The translations under genes were made by a program, and so were the position numbers. The notes under the pieces are model-generated. The model did not search any database and was not told where the DNA came from. It worked only from the letters and a program-made list of their open reading frames with translations. DNA of 64,000 nt from Nonomuraea basaltis (lineage in GTDB: Bacteria > Actinomycetota > Actinomycetes > Streptosporangiales > Streptosporangiaceae), in NCBI RefSeq assembly GCF_005893125.1, contig NZ_VCJS01000048.1:1-64000 (forward strand). The letters are read 5' to 3'. Positions 57,716 to 64,000 of this stretch are shown piece by piece (the stretch's first letter is position 1; each line of letters begins with the position of its first letter).

Positions 57716-58399
57716 TTGTCAGAACCCACAGGGATCCCGTCCACCGTCCCGCGCTCCGCGCGACCGACGCTGAGCCGGCAGATCCGCGACGGTCTGCTGC
57801 AACGGATCGTCTCCGGCGAACTCGGCGAGGGCGACCGGCTGATCGAGACGAAGATCGCCATCGAGTTCGGAACGAGTCAGGCCCCGGTTCGGGAGGCGCT
57901 TCGGCAGCTCGAGGGTCTCGGCCTCATCGAGAGTCAGCCTCGTCACGGCAGCCGGGTGCTTCCCTTCGCCGAGCAGACGATCCGCGAGGCGTACATCGTA
58001 CGGGCGGCCCTGGAGGAGACTGCGACGCGGCTCGCCATGCTGGCCGGAACCCTCCCCTTCGACCGGCTGGAGGAGGCGGTCGAGGAGATGTACCGCTGCG
58101 CCCAGGACAACGACGCGCACGGCATCGGCCTGGCCAGCGCGCGGTTTCACCGGCACGTCGTGCAGGCCGGCGGCAACGTGCTGCTGACCCGCGCCTGGGA
58201 GGCGCTGCAGATCGAGGCGCGCACGGCCATCGCTCTGATGGTCACCAGGCCGGAACTCGAGCGGGTCGCCGACGAGCACCGCGAGCTACTGGACGTCATG
58301 CACGCCGGGGACGTCGAGGTGGCCTGCCGTCACGCCCGCGACCACCAGTGGGCCTATGCCGACACGCCGCACGACCCGTACGGAACGCCGAAACATTAG
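57716..58399 (+). CDS. GntR-family regulator (FadR subfamily, FCD domain)
   Basis: A 227-residue protein. The winged HTH is at about 15-80 (LSRQIRDGLLQRIVSGELGEGDRL, then FGTSQAPVREALRQLEGLGLIES). The FCD effector domain follows, with metal-binding His residues in ASARFHRHVVQAGGN and in the C-terminal EHRELLDVMHAGD. It probably represses the divergent molybdenum-hydroxylase operon until an organic acid ligand binds. AGGAGG (57706-57711) precedes two tandem TTG codons; the second (57716) is better spaced. Confidence 0.9.
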   Translation: MSEPTGIPSTVPRSARPTLSRQIRDGLLQRIVSGELGEGDRLIETKIAIEFGTSQAPVREALRQLEGLGLIESQPRHGSRVLPFAEQTIREAYIVRAALEETATRLAMLAGTLPFDRLEEAVEEMYRCAQDNDAHGIGLASARFHRHVVQAGGNVLLTRAWEALQIEARTAIALMVTRPELERVADEHRELLDVMHAGDVEVACRHARDHQWAYADTPHDPYGTPKH

Positions 58400-58517
58400 G
58401 ACCGGAACGCGTGACGAAGCTCCTTTCAGCCGGTCCTTTCGGCCTCGCCGGTGCCAGGACACGGGCGGAGAGCGATTACGGCGAGGACGCATCCTCCGGC
58501 GACGGTGGTGCCGGCGC

Positions 58518-58679
58518 GTCCAGGCGCAGGTGGACCGGCTGACCAAGCAGGATGGCCTGGCCGGAGCCGTGCTCTCGATGCGCGATAGGAACAGCCGCAC
58601 CACGACGTGGACCTCGGGCACTGCCCAGCGCGGCACCGGCAAGCCGATGGTCGGCGCCGACGGTCGGTTCCGGCTCAGC
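58518..58679 (+). pseudogene. Beta-lactamase-fold serine hydrolase fragment
   Basis: About 54 residues: VQAQVDRLTKQDGLAGAVLS, then MRDRNSRTTTWTSGTAQRGTGKP, then MVGADGRFRLS. This is the N-terminal segment of D-Ala-D-Ala carboxypeptidase/class C beta-lactamase-like proteins, up to just before the catalytic SxxK. The rest is gone and the sequence changes abruptly into the dispersed repeat region. Confidence 0.55.
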
Positions 58680-58729
58680 GGCTCTACCTGCATGCCAAGC
58701 AGCACTGGCCGCAGCTGGCCGATGTCCCG

Positions 58730-58828
58730 GGCCACGGCCTGGCCGACGGGAATGGCGCCCCCCGGCCGGACCACGCCCTCGCCCCGGGCACGGCCCACGC
58801 CGGCCAAGCCCGGGGCCCAGTCGCTCTA
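58730..58828. repeat. Dispersed repeat, copy B
   Basis: The partner of 37703-37800. It lies between the serine-hydrolase fragment and another coding-like fragment, not next to a tRNA. Confidence 0.75.
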
Positions 58829-58974
58829 GCCCAACCGGCAGAAGTCCAAGGGCACCGCGAAGCGTCCCGAGGAGTTCGAGGCAGACATTCGACCGCTTCT
58901 CCGTAAGGGGACACGCATCGGGCATCTGCGCGATCGTCTGATCAAGGCGGGGCACGACGCGAGACCAAAGATCG
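58829..58974 (+). pseudogene. Unrecognised coding remnant
   Basis: One frame reads KSKGTAKRPEEFEADIRPLL, then RKGTRIGHLRDRLIKAGHDAR. This has the composition and helical pattern of real protein, possibly a DNA-related one, but there is no start or clear family, and it runs into the nitroreductase gene end. It belongs to the same patch of decayed fragments. Confidence 0.3.
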
Positions 58975-59412
58975 CTAGTCGGCACTGGGACTGGCCCGTT
59001 CCAGCACCACTACCGGAATCGCCCTGCTGGTCTTGGTTCGATATCGCTCGTAGTCCGCCCAGAGTCCCGCCATCATCTCCCACAGCCGTTCCCGCTCCTC
59101 CCCCTCCGCTTCCACGCCCGTCACGGCAAAACGTTCCGCCCCCACCTGCACGTGCGCAGACGGTTCGGCGAGCAGGTTGAGATACCAGGCAGGGTGCGCG
59201 TCCGCACCTCCGTTCGATCCCACGATGACCAGCCGCTCACCGTCCATTCCGTAGATCAGTGCCGTCCTTCGTGGCAGACCTGACCTTCGCCCCCGCGTGA
59301 TGAGCAGCAGCGTCGTCACCCCCCACCGCCGGTGCCCTTTGCGCCCGTCCGTCTCGATGTACTCCTTGATATGCCTGGCGACCCAATCGATGGGGCTGTC
59401 CGTGGGGTTCAT
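58975..59412 (-). CDS. Deazaflavin (F420)-dependent nitroreductase family protein
   Basis: A 145-residue split-barrel protein of the Ddn/FDOR-A family. GHRRWGVTTLLLITRGRRSGLPRRTALIY (about 29-57) is the F420-binding start. ERLVIVGSNGGADAHPAWYLNLLAEPSAHVQVG (about 62-94) is the signature. Members reduce nitroimidazoles, quinones or other compounds with F420H2. GGAGGAG lies before the ATG at 59412; an ATG five codons upstream overlaps this site. Confidence 0.9.
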   Translation of the reverse strand: MNPTDSPIDWVARHIKEYIETDGRKGHRRWGVTTLLLITRGRRSGLPRRTALIYGMDGERLVIVGSNGGADAHPAWYLNLLAEPSAHVQVGAERFAVTGVEAEGEERERLWEMMAGLWADYERYRTKTSRAIPVVVLERASPSAD

Positions 59413-60156
59413 CGAAGACTCCTCCATTTGCTGTGCTTGCGGCCTTCGAGGTCGAAGGTCCGTGGAAACCATGTAGCCAGCCCGTACGGCGATGTCACGC
59501 GTTCTGGTGCCGAACTCTTGCCTCGACCAGGCGGCCACGGGCGACGGGAAGCGGCACGATGATCTCGTACTGCGCGCTCCAGGTCCGCCGCGTCGGAGAG
59601 GCCTTCGCGCGTATATGCCGTACACATCGGTAGGCAGCATATAGGCAAAGGCGATCAGGATGGCGAATCCGAGCGCGGTTGCCGGACCAGGGGACGCACT
59701 TGAGCCTGGATCGCACCGATGTGGACCGGCGCACGAGACTGGAGACTGGTCTTGGCGATCGGCATGGGTCATTAACTGAATTTCGTCACGATTTTCATCA
59801 CACTTGGAATCTCCTCATCGTCGGCGAGACCACCACGCGTACCGGTCGGTGCGATCGGTGTAGAAGACGGGTGTTCATGATGGAGCGCAGGTCGTGCTCC
59901 CAGGAGCTCACCACCGTCTGCTACGACCTCCACCAGGTAGAGGCGCTGTTTGAGTCCAACGGTTGCGGCGGCCCGGAGGAAGAACCCTGGGTGTGGGAGG
60001 CGATCGAGGCGGTCATCTCCCGGGCCGAGCTCCGCGCTGGTCCTGCTCTGGGATCCAGTGCTGCTGATCGCATGCCAGAAGGCGGCGTCGGACGCCGGCT
60101 CTGACCCCTTGGCGTTCGCGTGCATGTGTGGACGATGATCGGGTACGCATGTCGTC
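59413..60156. other. No convincing gene; fragments only
   Basis: 744 bases. A hydrophobic run near 59640-59690 on the minus strand (ALGFAILIAFAYMLPTDVYG) and an acidic frame near 59877-60100 on the plus strand (LHQVEALFESNGC, PWVWEAIEAVISRAEL) look partly protein-like. Neither has a full, start-to-stop gene with family features. I read it as decayed coding sequence plus the promoter of the kinase. Confidence 0.35.
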
Positions 60157-61410
60157 ATGCCCGTTGCAGGCTATGAAGGATGGTTATTGGCGGCTCGGTA
60201 CAGGCTGCTGGCCGAGCTGGGCCGGGGGGCCATGGGCAGGGTCTGGCGCGCTCATGACGAGCTGCTGGATCGGCAGGTGGCGGTCAAGGAGGTTCGCATC
60301 CCGCACCGGCCGGGGCCGGAGCGCGAGGCGCTGCTCGGGCGTACCTTGCGCGAGGCGCGCCTGACCGCGCGGTTGAGCCACCCGCGCATCGCGGCCGTGT
60401 ACGACGTGGTGGTCGCCGACGAGCGGCCGTGGATTGTGCTGCAGCTCGTCGCCGCCCCCAGCCTCGCCCAGGTGATCATCGAACGGGGGCCGCTGCCCGC
60501 GTCCGCGGTCGCCCGAATCGGGCTCGAAATGCTGGACGCCCTGCGCGCCGCCCACGCCGGCGGCATCGTGCACCGCGACATCAAGCCCGCCAACATCCTC
60601 ATCACCGACGACCGGCACGCCATCCTGACCGACTTCGGGCTGGCCAGCACCCTGGACGACCAGGCGCGCCTCACCCAGGAGGGCACTGTCGTCGGTACAC
60701 CCGCCTACATCGCCCCCGAACGCGCCCGCGGCGGCCCCGCCACGCCGCAGGCCGATCTGTGGTCGCTGGGCGCCACCTTGTACGCGGCGGTCGAGGGCCG
60801 TGCCCCGTTCGGGCTCAGTAGCGAGCTGGCCACCCTGTCCGCGGTGCTGACCTCGGACCCGGCCCCGTTCGAGCACGCCGGGCCGCTCGCCCCGATCATC
60901 GCCGGGCTGCTGGACAAGGATCCGGATCGACGTACGGACGCGGTCCGTGCTCACGAGCAACTGTCCGCCCTGTGTGAGCAACCGGTCATTCCGGTCTCTT
61001 TGGAGACTCTGACCATTGATGGTGACGGCGGGCGGATCACCGGCTCGTCCGGCGGCCGTCCGCTCAGGGAACGGGCCCCGTATCGGCAGCGGGTTGTCGA
61101 GCACTGGAGGCAGGCGGCCGCCATCGCGGCCCTGATCGTCAGCGTGATGGCGACCACCTCGTGGTGGGGCGACGAGCCGGGCACGCCCCATCCGGCAGCC
61201 AGGACAGAGCCCAATCCGCCGCCCACCACCCTCGAGCCGAACACCGTGCTGCTGGCCGCCCACCTCGTCTCGACCCGGCGCCATGCCGCCAGGAGCGAGC
61301 CGGAGCCCGCTCGTACGGAACCGCCCATCTCCACCTACACGGCCGACATCCCGCATGGGCCGGCTAAGAAGGTCAAGAAGGTCAAGACAAAGAAGCACGG
61401 CTCGAAATGA
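60157..61410 (+). CDS. Membrane-anchored serine/threonine protein kinase
   Basis: A 417-residue Hanks-type kinase. The Gly-rich loop is LGRGAMGRVW (21-30), the ATP Lys is K44, the catalytic loop HRDIKPAN is at 139-146, DFG is at 159-161, and GTPAYIAPE follows in the activation segment. After the kinase domain (to about 275) a single membrane helix lies near 323-343 (AAAIAALIVSVMATTSWW). The extracytoplasmic part is short, Pro-rich and ends in a Lys cluster (KKVKKVKTKK). There are no PASTA repeats. It is alone in its transcript. Targets are unknown. Confidence 0.93.
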   Translation: MPVAGYEGWLLAARYRLLAELGRGAMGRVWRAHDELLDRQVAVKEVRIPHRPGPEREALLGRTLREARLTARLSHPRIAAVYDVVVADERPWIVLQLVAAPSLAQVIIERGPLPASAVARIGLEMLDALRAAHAGGIVHRDIKPANILITDDRHAILTDFGLASTLDDQARLTQEGTVVGTPAYIAPERARGGPATPQADLWSLGATLYAAVEGRAPFGLSSELATLSAVLTSDPAPFEHAGPLAPIIAGLLDKDPDRRTDAVRAHEQLSALCEQPVIPVSLETLTIDGDGGRITGSSGGRPLRERAPYRQRVVEHWRQAAAIAALIVSVMATTSWWGDEPGTPHPAARTEPNPPPTTLEPNTVLLAAHLVSTRRHAARSEPEPARTEPPISTYTADIPHGPAKKVKKVKTKKHGSK

Positions 61411-61462
61411 CGGTCGCCGCCGCTGGTGGATAGCGAGAAGCCCCGTCCCTGCGCCGGGTTAG

Positions 61463-61903
61463 TCAGCTGGGCTGCCCGAGAACGAAATTCACGATGTCGG
61501 GGAGCCGGACGACGCGGCCGAACGCCCCCCAGTTCCCGTCAGGGATCTCGACGATGTGCACCCATGCGGACGGCTCGGTGTAGAGCCGGTCGGGATCGTC
61601 GTCGGCCTTGGCCAGCACGGCCGTGACCCGCCGCATCATCTCGTCGCGCTTGCCATCGTCCAAGGAGCCGGCTGGAACGCTCACCCGGACCAGGTATCTG
61701 GCCGGTTCGTCCGCTGCCACTGCGAGCCCGCCGACGGACCAGGCCTCCACGTCGTGGAACACCAGCCAGGATATGGATCTCGCGGCCGCGGTGTCCGGCG
61801 CACCCTCCACCTGCATGACCTCCGCGACGAGTTCCTCGGACAAGCGTGTGCGCTGCTCCTCGCGCAGCGCGCCGCGAGGAGCGAACACTTCGACGAATGG
61901 CAT
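61463..61903 (-). CDS. Tautomerase-like protein
   Basis: A 146-residue protein beginning MPFVEVFAPRGAL. Removal of Met would expose Pro-1, the catalytic base of the 4-oxalocrotonate tautomerase superfamily. Two beta-alpha-beta units follow (VEVFAPRGALREEQRTRLSEELVAEV and YLVRVSVPAGSLDDGKRDEMMRRVTAVL), as in fused or cis-CaaD-like members. It is divergent from an HxlR regulator, and the intergenic 22-bp inverted repeat covers both starts. An enzymatic role in enol/keto or detoxification chemistry is probable. Confidence 0.75.
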   Translation of the reverse strand: MPFVEVFAPRGALREEQRTRLSEELVAEVMQVEGAPDTAAARSISWLVFHDVEAWSVGGLAVAADEPARYLVRVSVPAGSLDDGKRDEMMRRVTAVLAKADDDPDRLYTEPSAWVHIVEIPDGNWGAFGRVVRLPDIVNFVLGQPS

Positions 61904-61911
61904 GTCTTCCC

Positions 61912-61986
61912 CTTAGAGGGTTGCCTTATTGAACTTACTTCCACTGGGAAGCTACCCAAGTGCATTCAATAAGGCAACCCTCTAAG
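61912..61986. promoter_or_regulatory. Perfect 22-bp inverted repeat in divergent HxlR/tautomerase promoter
   Basis: Arms at 61912-61933 and 61965-61986 are exact reverse complements over 22 bases (inner ends TTATTGAA / TTCAATAA) around a 31-bp spacer. Each arm lies at the 5' end of one divergent gene, so one regulator can control both. Probable autoregulatory HxlR site pair. Confidence 0.75.
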
Positions 61987-61995
61987 CTGAACGGC

Positions 61996-62502
61996 ATGCG
62001 CCGTACCAGTTTTGCCGACATGAGCTGCGCCATCGCCCGCAGCCTGGAGATCGTGGGGGACTGGTGGACGCCCCTCATCCTGCGTGACGTCTATTTGGGC
62101 GTCAGCCGCTTCGACGATCTGGTCGCCGATCTCGGGATCTCGCGTAACCTGCTGGCCGCCCGGCTCGACCACCTGGTCGATCAGCAGATCCTCGAACGGC
62201 GCCGTTACCAGGAGCGTCCCCCACGCCATGAGTACGGCCTCACCGAAGCCGGCCGCGATTTCATCCCGGTGCTGATGGCCCTGATGGGGTGGGGCAACCG
62301 GTGGGCCGGGCTGACGGACGGCCCTCCGGCCACCCTCGAACACCGGCCGTGCGGAAACCTCTTCACCCCGCTGATCGTCTGCCCGCACTGTGGGATGCGG
62401 GTCGATGCCGACGACGTCAAGGTGCACCCCGGCCCTGGAGGCCGAGCGGGCCCCGGCACCCGGATTCTCGCCCAACGACTCACCCAACCGGACCGGCCGT
62501 GA
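61996..62502 (+). CDS. HxlR-family transcriptional regulator
   Basis: A 168-residue protein. The DUF24/HxlR winged helix is at about 10-100: SCAIARSLEIVGDWWTPLILRDVYLG, FDDLVADLGISRNLLAARLDHLVDQ and RHEYGLTEAGRDF. Cys11 near the N-terminus is in the place used as a redox switch in some HxlR proteins. The tail has CPHCGMRVDADDV, a possible metal or redox CxxC. The ATG at 61996 was chosen because family sequence starts there; the longer reading covers the inverted repeat. Confidence 0.88.
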   Translation: MRRTSFADMSCAIARSLEIVGDWWTPLILRDVYLGVSRFDDLVADLGISRNLLAARLDHLVDQQILERRRYQERPPRHEYGLTEAGRDFIPVLMALMGWGNRWAGLTDGPPATLEHRPCGNLFTPLIVCPHCGMRVDADDVKVHPGPGGRAGPGTRILAQRLTQPDRP

Positions 62503-62642
62503 CGGCAGGGCACATTGCTGCCCATGGTGCCGGTGTGGTGGACATGGACGGTGCCGGTATGACGGGTCCCCCTTGTAGGTGGTGGAGGAGGAGAGGGCGA
62601 AGCTTCCCCGTCCCGCGACCACGCATGCACATGGGCGCTTCC

Positions 62643-63122
62643 TCATCTGCCCACGAGCCCCGCCCGGTCGCCGACATCCAGGAATCGATCATCAATGTCA
62701 TCGCCCCGCCGGCCCGGGCTCATCAGGATGAAGCCGACGGCGACGGCCATGGTCAGGCACAGCGGGGTGTAAATGAACAGGTTGAGCCAGTAGAAAGGGG
62801 TGCCGGTGTCCGTGCCGGAACCGAAGGCCCACGCGAGTCCGAGTTCGCCGCGCACCAGCACTCCGGTGCCCAGGGCGAGCGTGACCGCCTTGGCCACCCA
62901 CCCGCCCCGGCCATTGGAGACCGCCACCACCGACAGTGCCGCCATGCTCAGCAGCAGGATCAGCGGCAGCAGGATCCGTGCGGTGAAGGGCACCTCGAAG
63001 TTGAGCACGGCCAGCGAGAGCGCGCGCGGATCGGCCGCGGGCCGGATCAGCCAGAACAGGTGCGCCAGGGCGTCAAGGAGGAGGACGGCGGCCACGAAGG
63101 CACCAGTACGTGAGATGTTCAT
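62643..63122 (-). CDS. Four-helix membrane protein, DUF3995-like
   Basis: A 159-residue integral membrane protein. Hydrophobic helices lie at about 5-25, 45-66, 75-95 and 115-138. The sequence ALAHLFWL near the N-terminus and GLAWAFGSGTDTGTPFYWLNLFIYTPLCL near the third to fourth helices match what I recall of DUF3995 proteins. Function unknown. It is divergent from the SRPBCC-sigma gene pair across a palindrome. The region before its stop (62503-62642) has no gene. Confidence 0.65.
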   Translation of the reverse strand: MNISRTGAFVAAVLLLDALAHLFWLIRPAADPRALSLAVLNFEVPFTARILLPLILLLSMAALSVVAVSNGRGGWVAKAVTLALGTGVLVRGELGLAWAFGSGTDTGTPFYWLNLFIYTPLCLTMAVAVGFILMSPGRRGDDIDDRFLDVGDRAGLVGR

Positions 63123-63131
63123 GCCCTTCAG

Positions 63132-63185
63132 GAGGCGGCGAATGTGCCGAAGGTTCCATGGAACCTTTCGCTTCCGTGCCGCCTC
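63132..63185. promoter_or_regulatory. Nested dyad symmetry between divergent genes
   Basis: An 18-bp perfect palindrome AAGGTTCCATGGAACCTT (63150-63167) lies inside a larger inverted repeat GAGGCGGC (63132-63139) and GCCGCCTC (63178-63185). It lies 27 bases before the SRPBCC start and about the same from the membrane-protein start, so a bound dimer would control both. The regulator is unknown; the sigma factor or an unlinked repressor are candidates. Confidence 0.6.
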
Positions 63186-63194
63186 TGCACGAAT

Positions 63195-63659
63195 ATGAAC
63201 TGGCCCATCGCCGAACTCGATCCCGTACGCAGACTGCGCGTCCTCGCCGCCGCCATCCCCGGCGCGCACGTCGCCGAGAGGATCATCCCTGCCTCCTTCG
63301 AGCGGGTCTGGGAGGTGGCAAGTGACCTGGAAAGGGAGTTCGGCACCTTCGAGCCCGACATGCGGCACCTGCGGATCGTCGCCGACAAGGGCGACGGGCG
63401 ACTGCTGGCCGAGGCCCGCAGCAAGTACGGCATGCGCGCCCGCTTGGACGTCGACCTGCGGCCAGGCTGGTGCTGGATGCAGAGCAGGTTTCTCCTGGTG
63501 GGCCTGGCGGCGACGGCCGTGCCGGGAGGAACTCTGGTCGCGCAGACGGGCGGCGTCCGTGTGCCGGGACGGTCGGCTCTGGTGCCGTTGGGCGTGCGGG
63601 CGGCGGGGGAGAAGGCACTGGCCCGGCTGGCGGACCGGATCGTGGAGCGGGCCCGATGA
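63195..63659 (+). CDS. SRPBCC-domain (START-like) protein
   Basis: A 154-residue protein with a helix-grip fold pattern: HVAERIIPASFERVWEVASDLE at about 25-46 and SALVPLGVRAAGEKALARLADRI as the long C-terminal helix. Such proteins bind hydrophobic ligands. The ATG has no ribosome-binding site, so the message may be leaderless. Its stop overlaps the start of the sigma-factor gene (ATGA), which suggests that it helps sense a ligand for that regulator. Confidence 0.72.
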   Translation: MNWPIAELDPVRRLRVLAAAIPGAHVAERIIPASFERVWEVASDLEREFGTFEPDMRHLRIVADKGDGRLLAEARSKYGMRARLDVDLRPGWCWMQSRFLLVGLAATAVPGGTLVAQTGGVRVPGRSALVPLGVRAAGEKALARLADRIVERAR

Positions 63660-64000
63660 CGGCGGCACTCGTCCTGGCCGCCCAGCGCGGTGACACGATG
63701 GCGATGAATGATCTGCTCACCGAGCTGACACCGTTCCTGGGCCGGATCTGCGGGCCCATCGCGCTCGACAGCGGCCAGGACGCGGTCCAGGAGACGCTGA
63801 TCGCCATCTTCAGGAATCTGCGTTCGCTGCGCGAGCCCGCGGCGCTGTACGGCTGGGCCAGGGCGATAGCGGTGCGGGAGTCGGTCAGGATCGCCAGGAA
63901 CGGCAGCCGTACCAGCGCCGTCGACCTGGCCGAGCTCCCGTCGCGCCAGGACGTGGAGCGGGCGGTGGATATCCGCGACGTGCTGGAACGGCTCTCGCCC
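63656..64000 (+). CDS. Sigma-70 family (ECF-type) sigma factor, cut by window end
   Basis: The first 115 residues are visible. VLAAQRGDTMAMNDLLTELTPFLGRIC is region 2.1, and DAVQETLIAIFRNLRSLREPAALYGWARAIAVRESVRIAR covers regions 2.2-2.4 (core binding and -10 recognition). A linker follows, and DVLERLSP opens region 4 before the sequence ends. It starts inside the stop of the SRPBCC gene. No anti-sigma gene is visible; it may lie beyond the window. Confidence 0.85.
   Translation, partial: MTAALVLAAQRGDTMAMNDLLTELTPFLGRICGPIALDSGQDAVQETLIAIFRNLRSLREPAALYGWARAIAVRESVRIARNGSRTSAVDLAELPSRQDVERAVDIRDVLERLSP

Noticed and set aside
59877..60101. An acidic 75-codon plus-strand frame before the kinase
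   Set aside because: No recognisable family, weak start context, and the neighbouring frame is equally protein-like near its end, suggesting a broken rather than a live gene.

Overview
This 64 kb window is high-GC actinobacterial DNA. GTG and TTG starts are common and there are many stop/start overlaps. Several families are typical of Actinomycetota: DUF574-type methyltransferase, deazaflavin-dependent nitroreductase, LAL-type LuxR regulators, B12-riboswitch-controlled class Ia ribonucleotide reductase, and a standalone LigD polymerase domain. The gene set looks like a filamentous soil actinomycete, perhaps Streptosporangiales/Nonomuraea-like; that placement is inference. No phage, insertion sequence, CRISPR array or rRNA operon was seen.

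Layout. 0-3.1 kb: a cluster of small toxin-antitoxin-like genes (HicAB-like pair; RelE/ParE-like toxin with a twice-frameshifted antitoxin; orphan HipB-like regulator) with a crotonase. 3.2-9.4 kb: LigD polymerase domain, SDR, a pyruvate-oxidase/acetolactate-synthase-like ThDP enzyme, and a divergent IclR regulator/pobA pair. 9.6-13.5 kb: small-conductance-channel-like membrane protein, a broken VOC gene, and an NMT1/SsuABC-type ABC importer. 13.7-25.4 kb: P450, secreted glycosidase with PA14, STAS protein, DUF4142 lipoprotein, then a carbohydrate locus (BNR-4 protein, sugar ABC transporter, GH97) whose promoters share a LacI-type operator-like motif.

25.5-37.7 kb: a four-gene tRNA operon (Gly-Cys-Gly-Val), a cell-wall amidase with a minisatellite linker, a conserved unknown gene before glmS, a methyltransferase, a TctC-like lipoprotein, cobalamin riboswitch-nrdAB, an MscS channel and tRNA-Pro. 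37.7-39.7 kb is a decayed stretch: dispersed repeat, alpha/beta hydrolase, remnants of a PAS-LuxR regulator and an esterase. 39.7-48.2 kb: an operon of three giant LAL regulators whose ATP-binding loops degenerate from gene to gene. 48.7-50.5 kb: a NarL/DesK-like two-component system.

50.7-58.4 kb: a molybdenum-hydroxylase operon (FAD, FeS and two-piece Mo subunit, MoxR ATPase, VWA protein, amidohydrolase) divergent from a GntR regulator, with a perfect 20-bp palindrome between them. 58.4-60.1 kb: a second graveyard of gene fragments around an F420-type nitroreductase. 60.2-64 kb: Ser/Thr kinase, tautomerase and HxlR genes divergent across a perfect 22-bp inverted repeat, a DUF3995-like membrane protein, an SRPBCC protein and a sigma factor cut by the window end.

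The observations most worth following are the three-LAL operon, the two-piece molybdenum hydroxylase split by one in-frame TGA, the riboswitch and ribosome-site stem before nrdA, the palindrome and unknown gene before glmS, and the degraded toxin-antitoxin cluster.
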